From positions 1 to 64,000 of the forward strand of contig JANQRW010000042.1 of assembly GCA_028284365.1 (NCBI GenBank): a stretch of DNA of 64,000 nucleotides, read 5' to 3'. Position 1 is the stretch's first letter, and each line of letters opens with the position of its first letter. The DNA is from Marinicella sp. Its GTDB lineage: Bacteria; Pseudomonadota; Gammaproteobacteria; Xanthomonadales; Marinicellaceae. A program made the translations under genes and the position numbers. A model generated the notes under the pieces. The model had not been told where the DNA came from. It searched no databases and was given only the letters and a program-made list of their open reading frames with translations. This document shows, piece by piece, positions 16,479-26,040 of the stretch.

Positions 16479-17125
16479 AAATTAGTTCAAAAACCGCTTT
16501 GATACTTTCTTTTATGTCGTACATTAGAATTTTTGCAACTGGAAAAACTATGAATTTTTTACCAAAACCCCCTACTGATAATCTTTATAAACTAATTGCT
16601 CTGATAGGAACATGGCTCGTCACTATTGGCGTTTTTTATTTAATTGTCATCGCAATACTTGAATATAGGCTGGAGTTAGTCAGCAAAAAGCAAGTAATTC
16701 TATTTTCAGCCCAAGACAAAATCGAATTGATAGATCAAAGGTTGAATTCAATTGAAAAAGGAAACCTAGATGAGTCTATTTTAGCTTGGTCGCCACATAT
16801 AGATGGAAATCAAAAAGAGGTCGATTTTTTAAACTCTCAATTAGAGAAACTTAAAAATCTTGAGAACAAGTTTCTACCCATTGTTCAAAACAATGAACCA
16901 CAAAAATATTCAAATTATTTGTTTAAAACCTATCTCCATGTGTTGTTTTCAATAATACTGTTTTTTGTTGGCGGAACTATGTTTTATGTAGGCTATAGGT
17001 TGTGGTATTCAAGAGTTCAAAAATGTATTGACCAGCAACAACAATATGATTTGAAAATAAAGCGATTAACAGCATTAAAACTATTAAGAGAACTTAAAAA
17101 TGATAAAAAGAGTGGTGCTAAATAG
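16469..17125 (+). CDS. Membrane protein with two helices and a coiled-coil middle
   Basis: About 218 residues if started at the ATG at 16469. TTG at 16457 and an ATG at 16550 (GGAAAAACT just before) are alternatives, and the last has the best ribosome site. There is one transmembrane helix near 45-70 (LIALIGTWLVTIGVFYLIVIAIL), a coiled-coil soluble section (~75-150) and a second helix (~162-182, LHVLFSIILFFVGGTMFYVGY), then a basic tail. The family is not recognised. It is divergent from the gene at 15747. Confidence 0.5.
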   Translation: MNPKISSKTALILSFMSYIRIFATGKTMNFLPKPPTDNLYKLIALIGTWLVTIGVFYLIVIAILEYRLELVSKKQVILFSAQDKIELIDQRLNSIEKGNLDESILAWSPHIDGNQKEVDFLNSQLEKLKNLENKFLPIVQNNEPQKYSNYLFKTYLHVLFSIILFFVGGTMFYVGYRLWYSRVQKCIDQQQQYDLKIKRLTALKLLRELKNDKKSGAK

Positions 17126-17195
17126 AGTGTGAAAATGAGTAGCCCTGAAAAGGGCTACTCGATGAAAGTGTTTAGTTTTCTTGGTTTAAAATTTG

Positions 17196-19625
17196 TTACT
17201 CGAAGTCATCCTCAAAAATAATGTCACTAATCAATGGGTCGCTGAATGGCACGCCAGCTGGTGGGTATTCAAATCCATCAGTCAAATCATCTCCATCGGA
17301 ATCAGGGTTATTAATTAGCGTGCCAAGAATTCTTTCTTGACCATCAATTAAACCATCACTGTCTGAATCAACATTGGGAAAAACATATCCCAATTTTGTT
17401 GAGTTAGATGGTGCTGGGTTATTAATTGGTAAATTAACAAGTGTATGATTGAAATTAATGTCATCAACAACCCGATAAAGAATGTGCATTCCAGCAGGAA
17501 TACATCCTGGCTCTAATGGGCAGGTTGGATGAATATAACCTTCAATTCCAGCATAGTTATAACCATCATCATAGAACTGTTTTATTTCTATGTCACTTAC
17601 CGCATAAGTATCATTTCTGTTGCTTACTTGGATTGTTTTGTCCATTCTTCTTAAAGGAACCATATTTTTCAAACCATCAACAAATGGATTGTTGTTTGTA
17701 GTGAATACATAAAACGATGCCCTTGGAGCAGAAAGGGTTAAATCATCTGTGTTGTACCAGAATTCGGGGAATTCATTAACAAGAGGCTGAGAAGAATTTG
17801 AAAGGTATTCAGATGAATCGGTTCGAGTTAAAAAAGCCACTGCGACTTGAGAAAAAGGGGTGTAAACATTGTTTTTTTCTTCAACGGATGATAACTCGAA
17901 CATGGGTGTTAACCTTGTTTTTATTTGATTGCCGTTGGACTTACCTAAAATGATTTCTAGCGCTTTTCTAGCATCTGGCTCTCCATACCCAAAAAACTTA
18001 TCATGGTTTAAGCCATTAGCTGGCCTTGCAGAAGCAGCATTAAAGACATTTCGGATACCAATAAGTGTATCAGGGTCGTATGTGCCATTAGGGAGTAAAG
18101 GGTGTGCAGACCTCATCAATTGCAAAATAGCGGCTGTTTGAGGTGCAGACATTGAAGTTCCTGTACATAAACCGTAACCGTCATTCGGTATTCCGTCAAA
18201 TGCATCACTGCATTGAGGATTGTATAACGGGTTATGAATTTTTCCCTGATAAAAAGTTGAATAAACATTTCTTGATTGTGTAACAACATCTGTACGGTGA
18301 TCAACTTCATCATAACTGAAGCTAGATCCACACTCCTCATTATTACCTAATTGACCCCAACCACTTGGCCTTTGTGGGCAATTTGTTAGGTTAGCATTGC
18401 TTGTGTAGTCACCGCCATTTGGAGATTCATTCCAAAAGTTACCAACCTCGTCTATGCCTCCCGAAGCCAGCGGTCTATCGTCGCTTGCTGGAAACTGTAA
18501 CGTAGTTCTGTCATTACCTGCCGCACCGACAAATAAAACTTGATTATCTTCCATCAGCTTCAATATTCTGCATTCAGCCCTTGTTGGAACTAAGTCGCAT
18601 GTATCCTGTGTGAGGAAGGTATTTCCAGCACTGAGATTGACCGTTCCCATTCCAGTACTTGCCAAAATTTCCCAACTACTCAGGTAAGAATCCGAAGTTA
18701 AGCTTGCCAATAAATAGTAGTCATTTTCTACAGGTTGGCGATAGCAACTCCCAATCTCAGCACCATAAAATTTCATCATTGAAATCCCACAATTTTTGCA
18801 AATACCAGGTGCCAAACCACCTTTGGCTCCGATTAAACCTGAAACATGTGTTCCATGACCCACAAAAGAAGAGTAAGTAAGCCCATCATTGGGGTCGCCG
18901 TCTACGTCATCACAATTTGCAAATGAGCCTGTAGCTGGAATTTTTTCTTGTTCATCAACATTAAGGTCAACACCATTAAACTTGGCAAAATCTATTTGAT
19001 ATAAACCACCAAGTAAATTTCCGCCAACGTAATTATCCAGTTCATCAAAAGCCCTCAAATCTGGGTGGTTGGTTTGCAAACCAGTATCAGCTATCCCTAT
19101 ATAACCCATACCTTCCGAAAGTTCCCAAGCAGACTGTATATTTGAACCTAATTTATTAACCAATTTAAGCTCTTCACCTTTGGGTTCTTGTTTTAAATGA
19201 AGTTTGTTTATGTCAGGATATGGCACAGAAAGTTTAGCAAAATCCTCATCAACTATTTGATATGAACTCGCTATATATTGATCGCTATCCAATGATTGTT
19301 GAATCATACTCTCATCCATTCCATCAGGATATACGACTACCAAATACTGTTGAAGTAAGGAACGTTCCCAATTCGGGTTATTATCCATAATTGTCCTTAA
19401 GTGACCTGTCGCCCTTGTTTTAATTAAATACCTGACATCCTCGGGATTGGCAGAATTAAATGCTGACAATGTAAATGATGGAGGTGGGGGAGAGAGTGAG
19501 GCTTCATCAACAATTTGAGACGGTCGTGGTGCTCCTTGTTCACTTGAAATAATGATGTGGTAAGTTTTTGCAATAGTCGAGAAAGAAAAAGTAACTAGTA
19601 TCAATAAAAACAGTATTTTTTTCAT
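17196..19625 (-). CDS. Secreted S8 (subtilisin-like) serine protease
   Basis: 809 residues. A signal peptide (MKKILFLLILVTFSFSTIA) is followed by a probable propeptide and the catalytic domain with the Asp in IGIADTGLQTNHPDLRA (~175), His in GHGTHVSGLIGAKGG (~258) and Ser in GTSMSAPQTAAI (~490). The triad is intact. Near the C-terminus are two DSDxDGLxDGxE calcium-binding repeats (thrombospondin type 3 or dockerin-like). The last residues, DIIFEDDFE, resemble the IFxNGF(E/D) ending seen in secreted proteins of related bacteria and in the 44900 gene here. It shares an operon with the gene at 19629. Confidence 0.85.
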   Translation of the reverse strand: MKKILFLLILVTFSFSTIAKTYHIIISSEQGAPRPSQIVDEASLSPPPPSFTLSAFNSANPEDVRYLIKTRATGHLRTIMDNNPNWERSLLQQYLVVVYPDGMDESMIQQSLDSDQYIASSYQIVDEDFAKLSVPYPDINKLHLKQEPKGEELKLVNKLGSNIQSAWELSEGMGYIGIADTGLQTNHPDLRAFDELDNYVGGNLLGGLYQIDFAKFNGVDLNVDEQEKIPATGSFANCDDVDGDPNDGLTYSSFVGHGTHVSGLIGAKGGLAPGICKNCGISMMKFYGAEIGSCYRQPVENDYYLLASLTSDSYLSSWEILASTGMGTVNLSAGNTFLTQDTCDLVPTRAECRILKLMEDNQVLFVGAAGNDRTTLQFPASDDRPLASGGIDEVGNFWNESPNGGDYTSNANLTNCPQRPSGWGQLGNNEECGSSFSYDEVDHRTDVVTQSRNVYSTFYQGKIHNPLYNPQCSDAFDGIPNDGYGLCTGTSMSAPQTAAILQLMRSAHPLLPNGTYDPDTLIGIRNVFNAASARPANGLNHDKFFGYGEPDARKALEIILGKSNGNQIKTRLTPMFELSSVEEKNNVYTPFSQVAVAFLTRTDSSEYLSNSSQPLVNEFPEFWYNTDDLTLSAPRASFYVFTTNNNPFVDGLKNMVPLRRMDKTIQVSNRNDTYAVSDIEIKQFYDDGYNYAGIEGYIHPTCPLEPGCIPAGMHILYRVVDDINFNHTLVNLPINNPAPSNSTKLGYVFPNVDSDSDGLIDGQERILGTLINNPDSDGDDLTDGFEYPPAGVPFSDPLISDIIFEDDFE

Positions 19626-19628
19626 AAT

Positions 19629-20204
19629 TTATTTTCCTTTAATGAATGATCTTCTGAAAATTTTTAGATAAACAAAAATTAGTATCATGAGAACGTTAAC
19701 CAGCATAAACCCCACTGACATAACTGAAACAGCAACTGGTTCAACTGCTCCACTTTGTACGTTAAACACTAAAATTTCACCGAATTGAAGAGGTTGTTGG
19801 TCTGGTGGTAATGGAAACTGAGTAATTGGACCGATGACACCTGTTCTCAATGAATACTCACCTTCTGGCAATTGTCCTAAATCATAAAATTCCCGTGGGG
19901 CTGGTGATACAGGGAAAGGAACACAAATGGGAACACTTTCAGCCACAACTATTAAATCAATATGATTTTCTGGAAACTCAGGCAATGTACTGTCAAAGTC
20001 GAAAATGTGTGTTTCACCATCAAGATTTTGCACAGGTAACACTAAACATGGAGGAAACCTTTCTTTAAAAACCCCCACCCTGATATTATCACCAACTGTT
20101 GGGTTTGGTGGTTCGATGATAACTGGCGGCTCGAAATCACCTTGACTCAAAACGATTGAACTAAAAAAGATTAAAGGAAGTGAAAAAATCCAACTATTAC
20201 GCAT
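19629..20204 (-). CDS. Small exported protein with C-terminal membrane anchor
   Basis: Start chosen at the ATG at 20204 (MRNSWIFSLPLIFFSS), preceded at good distance by AGGGA; the ORF-track start is upstream. About 191 residues: a signal peptide; a proline-rich beta domain (EPPVIIEPPNPTVGDNIRVGVF), looking like a single Ig-like domain; then VAVSVMSVGFMLVNVLMILIFVYLKIFRR at the end. The motif + helix + Arg cluster is like IPTL/PEP-CTERM-type sorting tails, though the motif is not canonical. It precedes the protease by 3 bases and may be its surface partner or substrate. Confidence 0.55.
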   Translation of the reverse strand: MRNSWIFSLPLIFFSSIVLSQGDFEPPVIIEPPNPTVGDNIRVGVFKERFPPCLVLPVQNLDGETHIFDFDSTLPEFPENHIDLIVVAESVPICVPFPVSPAPREFYDLGQLPEGEYSLRTGVIGPITQFPLPPDQQPLQFGEILVFNVQSGAVEPVAVSVMSVGFMLVNVLMILIFVYLKIFRRSFIKGK

Positions 20205-20295
20205 CTGCATATCCCTAAAGTGTGTTCGAATAAAAATATGCAATTTATAGTACATTATTGCTCATTACATTTTCATTATCTGAGCCAGAAAATTT

Positions 20296-20808
20296 TCAAT
20301 GACTCCAAAACACATGCACCTCATCATGAGCGGTTTCGATGGTGAAGATATCTCCGTTTAGCTCCATGTCTCGAGCCATTTTGTCGTAGTCGATGTAGTA
20401 CTGTAGATGTTGAGGTATTTGGGTGATATCTTCGGTGAGTTGCTCGGCATATTCAGCCACCGATGAGTAGCAACCTGAGTAGTTTTCTTCGATCATCTTT
20501 TCAGCCTGTTCAAAATCATCACCGCAGTAGTCCAAAACATCGATGGCAAAGTCACCGTGTTTGGTTAAAAACAACGCCACTTGGTTGACGTGTTCTATCC
20601 CCTCATATTCACTGACCCGATAGCCTGCAAAATCTTCATAATCATGGATGGCGTATTCTTCGGCATTTTCAATCGGTGATTTACTCAACATTTTGTTGAT
20701 GGCATCCCAGATGTCATTGATATCATCATCTGCATCAATCCATGCCCCATGAAGGTATCCGTTGTTATAGGCTGCAAGGCAAGCAACATAGATTTTGGGT
20801 TCTGACAT
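20296..20808 (-). CDS. ardA: Anti-restriction protein ArdA
   Basis: The 170-residue acidic protein starts at the internal Met (MSEPKIYVACLAAYNNG) behind GAGGAG; the ORF-track start is 33 bases too early. The opening (PKIYVACLAAYNNGYLHGAWID) and the acidic blocks match ArdA, a DNA mimic that blocks type I restriction enzymes and protects conjugatively transferred DNA on entry. Length fits ArdA (~165-170). Its presence supports the reading of this region as a transferable element. Confidence 0.88.
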   Translation of the reverse strand: MSEPKIYVACLAAYNNGYLHGAWIDADDDINDIWDAINKMLSKSPIENAEEYAIHDYEDFAGYRVSEYEGIEHVNQVALFLTKHGDFAIDVLDYCGDDFEQAEKMIEENYSGCYSSVAEYAEQLTEDITQIPQHLQYYIDYDKMARDMELNGDIFTIETAHDEVHVFWSH

Positions 20809-21436
20809 GATTTTTCTCCTCAAGTGGTTTTGGTTTCTCATGCACGGTGAAAAAGGCTGGGGTTAAAAAGACAAGTTGCAATGGGTAACACGGGAGGGAA
20901 CGATTGAGACATCATTAGTGACCGAATGGAGCGGGCATCCCGTTGTAACTTGGCTGCCCCTGACTATGATCCGAAGCAATAAAGAGAGACCAATACCAAT
21001 TGAGCGATTAAGAAAAACCAGAACCCATTTAATCTAACTGCTTTGCCTGACCTGTTTCAAAATACCTAAACCATATTCAAGTTGATGCAAAAGGTGATGA
21101 TGATCCAATAGCTGGATTGCCTGAGTTGTTTTAGTCAATTGCCTGACCGAAAATCCTGCCATCCATAACTGATTATCATGCAGGCTGTCATGTTTATGAG
21201 GGTGATGACATTTCCTATCTAACGATGTTTTTTCACCAAACCACCTATTGCCCTTTGTTTAATGATCTTTGCCTTGAACAGGCGTTATCGAACAAGTGAA
21301 AACTGCTCCTCTTTCAATCGGTGATTGTCGTTGCGCTCGCAAGCGATGTCGATACCCCCTGCTCATGGCTGGACAGGACCCATCAAAGGTCAAAAGGGTT
21401 TTGGCTTTAAAAAACGATCAGATTAGGAGAATGACC
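20809..21436. other. Non-coding stretch downstream of the ardA promoter side
   Basis: No gene is recognised over ~630 bases. The ORF-track protein that starts at 21296 has a poor first 47 residues, so I start that gene at 21437. The stretch holds the inverted repeat at 20872-20952 and otherwise backbone-like sequence. It may include promoters for ardA (leftward) and the small gene at 21437 (rightward). Confidence 0.4.
20872..20952. repeat. 14-bp imperfect inverted repeat
   Basis: CAAGTTGCAATGGG (20872-20885) faces CCCGTTGTAACTTG (20939-20952), pairing at 12 of 14 positions over a 53-base loop. It lies in the ardA leader. ArdA genes of mobile elements often have leader secondary structures acting as single-strand promoters, so this may serve early expression; that link is an inference. 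Confidence 0.4.
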
Positions 21437-21649
21437 ATGATCACCACATTATCAATGAGCGAACTGATGAACAAATCTGAAATGGAACTGGATACATTGT
21501 TTTTGGAAGCGGTTAACATACTGGAAACCACCAGACCTGATTCACTGGAACATCACATGGCTTTGCATTTGATTGAAACCATTGTTCGGGTATTGTTTAT
21601 CAAGATCAGTGAATTTCAAAATCAACCAACTTCAACAATTGGACTATAA
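21437..21649 (+). CDS. Small hypothetical protein of the mobile element
   Basis: 70 residues, MITTLSMSELMNKSEMELDTLFLEA..., with AGGAGA seven bases before this ATG. The ORF-track start 141 bases upstream gives a Cys/Arg-rich leader that does not look coding. The protein looks all-helical. No family is recognised. It stands alone on the plus strand between ardA and a convergent gene. Confidence 0.5.
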   Translation: MITTLSMSELMNKSEMELDTLFLEAVNILETTRPDSLEHHMALHLIETIVRVLFIKISEFQNQPTSTIGL

Positions 21650-21685
21650 ACTATCAGCACTCAATCTGTGATTGGGTGCTTTGCT

Positions 21686-22093
21686 TTATCGGTCAATGAA
21701 GTCATCTTCATTCAGGTCTCGTTCTTGCGATTGCTTTTCCTGCCGTTTAAAAAAATCCACCAAACTTTTTCCCTTGAGCTTTTTCTTTGGTTGTTTTGGT
21801 AACTCTTGATCTTTGGGGCTTTCTTGTTCTTGTGGTCTTCCATGTAAAAGCCGATCTGTTTCCATTTCTTCCCTATAAATGACTTGGGCATATTCCAATG
21901 CGATTTCTTTCATTTCTTGCATGGATTTGGGTTTACCCGAAATCATGTCCATGTCATTTTTGTTTGGCTCATTTTTTAGTTCAAACTTTGATTGTTTTTT
22001 TGTTTGACGAAGCTCCTCTGCCTCTCTCTCAGCTTTCATTAAAGTTTCAATTTTATGGTTGTATAGCTCCCAAAATCGTTTTTTTTCGTCCAC
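21686..22093 (-). CDS. Hypothetical charged protein
   Basis: 135 residues, extremely rich in Lys, Glu and Gln with a helical N-terminus (KRFWELYNHKIETLMKAEREAEELRQ) and a disordered Pro/Lys-rich tail ending in LVDFFKRQEKQ. No family is recognised. It resembles accessory proteins of mobilization modules in composition only. It is divergent from the 22133 gene. Confidence 0.5.
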   Translation of the reverse strand: MDEKKRFWELYNHKIETLMKAEREAEELRQTKKQSKFELKNEPNKNDMDMISGKPKSMQEMKEIALEYAQVIYREEMETDRLLHGRPQEQESPKDQELPKQPKKKLKGKSLVDFFKRQEKQSQERDLNEDDFIDR

Positions 22094-22132
22094 GGTTGAT
22101 TAAATATTTATTGTTGTGCTACTAATAATATC

Positions 22133-22504
22133 ATGGACAAAGAAAAATACGATTACATCAGTGATACATACAAACTCAGACTTGATAAAATTCTAGAAGA
22201 AGCTGTCATGAGACATGCTGGAAAAAGAGAAATTTATCAGCATGAAAGTCCGTTTGGTGAGTTCAACGATTTGGCAGATATTTTTGACAATCTAAGAGAC
22301 ACAATCACACAATTAAAATCAGATAACCACCAATCCATTAACATAGGTATGGCTCTGACTTTACACGGCATGGCATTAATGATCAGCACGGAGAGTGAAA
22401 CCATGTGTAATGCCTATGCAAAGGAATTGGAATTGGAAGTGGAATCCTTTAAAAAAATCATTCCGATGTTCAACAAAAGCAAAGACGAAGAACAAAAAAA
22501 CTAA
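22133..22504 (+). CDS. Hypothetical helical protein
   Basis: 123 residues, mostly helical and acidic (MDKEKYDYISDTYKLRLDKILEEAVMRHAGK...), with no membrane helix or known motif. No clear ribosome site is visible. It lies 78 bases upstream of the coupling protein on the same strand and could be co-expressed with it. Confidence 0.5.
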   Translation: MDKEKYDYISDTYKLRLDKILEEAVMRHAGKREIYQHESPFGEFNDLADIFDNLRDTITQLKSDNHQSINIGMALTLHGMALMISTESETMCNAYAKELELEVESFKKIIPMFNKSKDEEQKN

Positions 22505-22582
22505 TTTCTACTTGAATGTGCGACTGTCTTTAAAAATCATCATTGTTTTTTTATACTTCACAAAAGAACAATAATTAATCAT

Positions 22583-24073
22583 ATGGATTTCAAAGACTTG
22601 CCTCGTGGGGTTCAAGGCACTCGCACAGATTTAACCTATGCCCCCCAAGCCACTTGGGCATCACAACACGCGCTTGATAATAGTGATCAACTATCATTCA
22701 GTGATGATAAAGTATATTTGGGCACAACCATCAATGGCAGCAAAATTTCTGTTGGTGGTGACCGTCATTTATTAACCATTGCTGGCACACGTTCAGGTAA
22801 AGGTACATCAGCCATCATACCCAATTTACTGCTTTATACTGGCTCAGTCTTTGTTATTGATCCAAAGGGTGAGAATGCCACCATCACTGCCGAACGTAGA
22901 GGACACGGCAGAGGCATAAAAAATGGCGGAATGAACCAAGAGGTTTTTGTCATTGACCCGTTTAAGGTTGCTGATGTTCCCGATGAATACCGTGCAGGTT
23001 ATGACCCAATCAAATACTTAAAAGCCGAAAGTGATGATTTCATTGATGATTGTGACAACATTGCTGATGCGTTGGTGGTTGCACCAGCTGATAAGCTGAA
23101 TGATTTTTGGAACTCATCTGCCCGAAATGTTTTAAGGGGTTTTATTGCATGGATTGCCGATGGGCCGGGTATTGAAGATCGGTCTTTAAATGAACTGAGA
23201 AGACTTATCAACCTACCATCCCAGAAAAAAGTACCTGAGAATATAGTTGAGGAAATTGAAACATTTGAGTCGGTTTTGTACGATATGTTATTTGCTGATC
23301 ATGTGGGAGAAGGCATCCCTACTGAAACAGCATCAGCCCTTTTGAGCATGGATGATCGGGAACGTGCCAATGTGATGGCAACGGTGCGACAACAAATTTC
23401 ATTCATCAGTTCACCACAAATCGGGAAAATGGTAACCCATGACAGACAGATTCCTGATCTTGAAAACTGGAAGCTTAATGGCATGACAATTTACCTTTGC
23501 CTGCCTGCTGGTAGAATGCACAGACACAACAGATTCATGCGTTTGTTCATCAATCAACTGTTCAATGCCATTGAACAAAAAAAACAGGAACCACGAACCC
23601 GTGCGTTAATGATTTTGGATGAAATACATGTTTTGGGATACATGAATTCAATTGAGATGTCCACTGCATTGCTTGCTGGCTTTGGAGTGCGCATTTGGTC
23701 AATATGGCAGGACTTGAGCCAAATGAAAGACCTGTACTCCAAACGCTGGGAAACCTTCATGGGAAATGCTGGCGTTGTACAGTGGTTCGGGTTGAATGAC
23801 CTGTCCTCACTTGAATACGTTTCCAAGCGCTTAGGAAATACTTCGGTCATGAGAATATCTAAAAATGAAATCAGCTCGCACCAGGCTGCAAGTGGTTTTG
23901 ATGGAAAAAGCAGATCAATTGAACAAATGCCACTGTTAACCCCTGATGAGGTTGCTAAATTCTTTGCCAGACAAACATCTAATCAGCTGGTTATTTACCC
24001 AGGGTCTGATCCCTTCTTTTTAAAACGCACCCCATATTACGAAGTGATGCAAAGTTATCTTATTAACAAATGA
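22583..24073 (+). CDS. Type IV secretion coupling protein (VirD4/TraG-like ATPase)
   Basis: 496 residues. Walker A is LLTIAGTRSGKGTS (63-76), followed by FVIDPKGENATITAERR, typical of TraG/VirD4 proteins, and Walker B is ALMILDEIHVLG (~345). These hexameric ATPases hand the relaxase-DNA complex to a conjugation channel. The usual N-terminal transmembrane helices are absent, so it is a short, soluble-type coupling protein; the following gene (24070, overlapping ATGA) encodes two membrane helices and may anchor it. No other T4SS gene is in view, as expected of a mobilizable element with its own coupling protein. Confidence 0.85.
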   Translation: MDFKDLPRGVQGTRTDLTYAPQATWASQHALDNSDQLSFSDDKVYLGTTINGSKISVGGDRHLLTIAGTRSGKGTSAIIPNLLLYTGSVFVIDPKGENATITAERRGHGRGIKNGGMNQEVFVIDPFKVADVPDEYRAGYDPIKYLKAESDDFIDDCDNIADALVVAPADKLNDFWNSSARNVLRGFIAWIADGPGIEDRSLNELRRLINLPSQKKVPENIVEEIETFESVLYDMLFADHVGEGIPTETASALLSMDDRERANVMATVRQQISFISSPQIGKMVTHDRQIPDLENWKLNGMTIYLCLPAGRMHRHNRFMRLFINQLFNAIEQKKQEPRTRALMILDEIHVLGYMNSIEMSTALLAGFGVRIWSIWQDLSQMKDLYSKRWETFMGNAGVVQWFGLNDLSSLEYVSKRLGNTSVMRISKNEISSHQAASGFDGKSRSIEQMPLLTPDEVAKFFARQTSNQLVIYPGSDPFFLKRTPYYEVMQSYLINK

Positions 24074-24594
24074 AAATAGAACCAGTAAATAATACGCCAG
24101 AAGGTGTAAGGATTATAAAAAATCAGTCAGATCATGTAATCCTAGAATACTTGAGACTGAATGAAGCTATCAATTTATTATTGAAGCTATCTCAAGGAAT
24201 TGCTTTTATTTTCTTTATGCTGATGGCTGTTTCTGATGCTTTGCCAGGTTTGAAAAATTCATTTGTTCTTGAACTGATTATTGCAATTATCATCACGATT
24301 ATTATCGCTCTTGCGAATAATAACTCATGGATGAAGATTGAAATTACTAAGGATGTTTTGACGATTGGTAAAAAAAACTATCAATTATCTGAATGCCAAT
24401 TAACGTGCCATTTTCACGAGGAAGATAAAAAATTTCAGTTTTGGCTGAAATATGGTGCGCAAGACATATATTTGCCATGTATAAAAAGAAACGGCTATGA
24501 AGTTGTCAACTTTATCAACCGTGAAGTAAATTACTTCAAAAATGTCGGTATGCCGCAAGCTGATTATATACCCGAAGGCAGACTGAATTTGTGA
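24070..24594 (+). CDS. Membrane protein coupled to the coupling-protein gene
   Basis: 174 residues with two adjacent hydrophobic helices (~38-57 and ~68-90) and a soluble C-terminal half that looks beta-rich. It starts inside the T4CP stop (ATGA). Since the T4CP lacks its own membrane segment, this gene could supply the anchor; that is an inference from overlap and topology. No family is recognised. Confidence 0.5.
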   Translation: MKIEPVNNTPEGVRIIKNQSDHVILEYLRLNEAINLLLKLSQGIAFIFFMLMAVSDALPGLKNSFVLELIIAIIITIIIALANNNSWMKIEITKDVLTIGKKNYQLSECQLTCHFHEEDKKFQFWLKYGAQDIYLPCIKRNGYEVVNFINREVNYFKNVGMPQADYIPEGRLNL

Positions 24595-25116
24595 TCACCT
24601 GTCTGGCAAGTCAAAATCCCTGTCTTCATTTTTAAGCTGTGCCAAAAATGCTCTTTTTTTCATGTTCTCAAAGAATGATGGTGAAGTGTCTTTATCAGTT
24701 TTAGCAATTGATTGCTTTATTTGTTGATCGCCTAATTGTGAAAATAATTCTGGGTAAGTTGCTTTTTCCAACTGATCACCCAATGCCTCATGTTTATTTT
24801 CTCTGGCAACATCCAAAGGAAGCCTGCCTTGATTGTCTCTTTGAAACGGTGCATCTGAGGATTGGTTGATTAAAACCTCGGTGATAAGTTCTGTTCCATT
24901 CTGGGCAGCCACATGCAAAGGGTTCATGCCCTGAGCATTTTGGGTGGTAAGGTCATATCCATTTTCAACTGCTAAGGCAACCGCCACCGTATCGCCTTGC
25001 TTGATTAACTCAAAGATGGCTTGAGGGTTATCTTTTAATTTCGCCTCGTGCTTTGCTCGTTCCTCAGGCGAAAGCGAAGCAATGTGCTCATTCAATGCAT
25101 CAAGTCTGTTACTCAT
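24595..25116 (-). CDS. Ankyrin-repeat protein
   Basis: 173 residues with two or three ankyrin-like repeats: GDTVAVALAVENGYDLTTQNAQGMNPLHVAAQNGTELITEVLINQSSDAPFQRDNQGRLPLDVARENKHEAL. The NPLHVAAQNG and LPLDVARENK helices are diagnostic. It has no signal peptide. It follows the 25113 gene with a 4-base ATGA overlap. Ankyrin repeats bind proteins; the partner is unknown, perhaps the coupled gene product. Confidence 0.75.
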   Translation of the reverse strand: MSNRLDALNEHIASLSPEERAKHEAKLKDNPQAIFELIKQGDTVAVALAVENGYDLTTQNAQGMNPLHVAAQNGTELITEVLINQSSDAPFQRDNQGRLPLDVARENKHEALGDQLEKATYPELFSQLGDQQIKQSIAKTDKDTSPSFFENMKKRAFLAQLKNEDRDFDLPDR

Positions 25117-25796
25117 ACATCACCTGTTCTTTCAGCCAGCTTGCGTTTTAAGTTTGAGTTATCCAACTCACCTAAAGTATCGGTTGGGATATGCAAGGTT
25201 TTCAAAGCTGTTTTATCAGTTGTGCGTAATACTGCATTGATACGATCACTATTGACCAAACCAGCCCCCTCGTGGGGCTGGTAAACCATATCTGCAAAAG
25301 GTTCATGCGGTTGGGTGTGCCTAACCATAGCAATGAGTTGGTAGTCGGTTTTATCAACCAGTTTGATCACCGTGCTTTTATCCAGCCTGAATGAGCCAGC
25401 TATGGACTCATTATTGCTTGAGACAAACTGCCTAAGGAATTGGCCTAACTTGATAATTTCATCATCCGTATCACCATCGAGACCGATGTTGCCGTATTTC
25501 TTATTCAGGTACAGATGCAAGCAAGCCCAAAACTCGTATCTCGGTGTTGAAACACGATTAAGCATTTTGCTCATGGTTTGATGGGATAGTTTTTTGAGCC
25601 AATCATCAGAAACACCCAAGGGGATGATGAACCTTGCCACCTGTTTCATATAGGTGGGCAGTTTGGCATCAGACAGCTTCCAGTCTTCCAGTATTATTCG
25701 CCTGATCTTTTCCTGCGCCTCTTTGTTGTAATGAGGCAGTAGGCCTTGATTATCCTTTTCTAAATCATTCAATGGTTCTTTTGTTGATGTATGCAC
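25113..25796 (-). CDS. Hypothetical protein paired with the ankyrin gene
   Basis: 227 residues, largely helical, with a short region SHQTMSKMLNRVSTPRYEFWACLHLYL that has the feel of a regulator or plasmid-maintenance protein. No family is recognised. The stop overlaps the ankyrin-protein start (ATGA), so the two are one operon. It starts 244 bases left of the recombinase operon, facing away from it. Confidence 0.45.
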   Translation of the reverse strand: MHTSTKEPLNDLEKDNQGLLPHYNKEAQEKIRRIILEDWKLSDAKLPTYMKQVARFIIPLGVSDDWLKKLSHQTMSKMLNRVSTPRYEFWACLHLYLNKKYGNIGLDGDTDDEIIKLGQFLRQFVSSNNESIAGSFRLDKSTVIKLVDKTDYQLIAMVRHTQPHEPFADMVYQPHEGAGLVNSDRINAVLRTTDKTALKTLHIPTDTLGELDNSNLKRKLAERTGDV

Positions 25797-26040
25797 AAAG
25801 CCATATCGTACTAAATTTGGCTGGCATTTGTAATATTCCAGAATGTTACAACGCCAAAATCGCTTAATTATCTTGCGCTTCTTAATCTGGAATCATTCAA
25901 AGCAAGGCAAGGATATAAGATGAATTTATTAGATGATTCCAACTGCATACGTGGATATGTTGAATTAACCTTTCAAGGCGTTTTATTAACCTTTTACTGC
26001 TATTCTGAAAGTAAGAGGATGGGTCAAATGAGAGGTGCTT

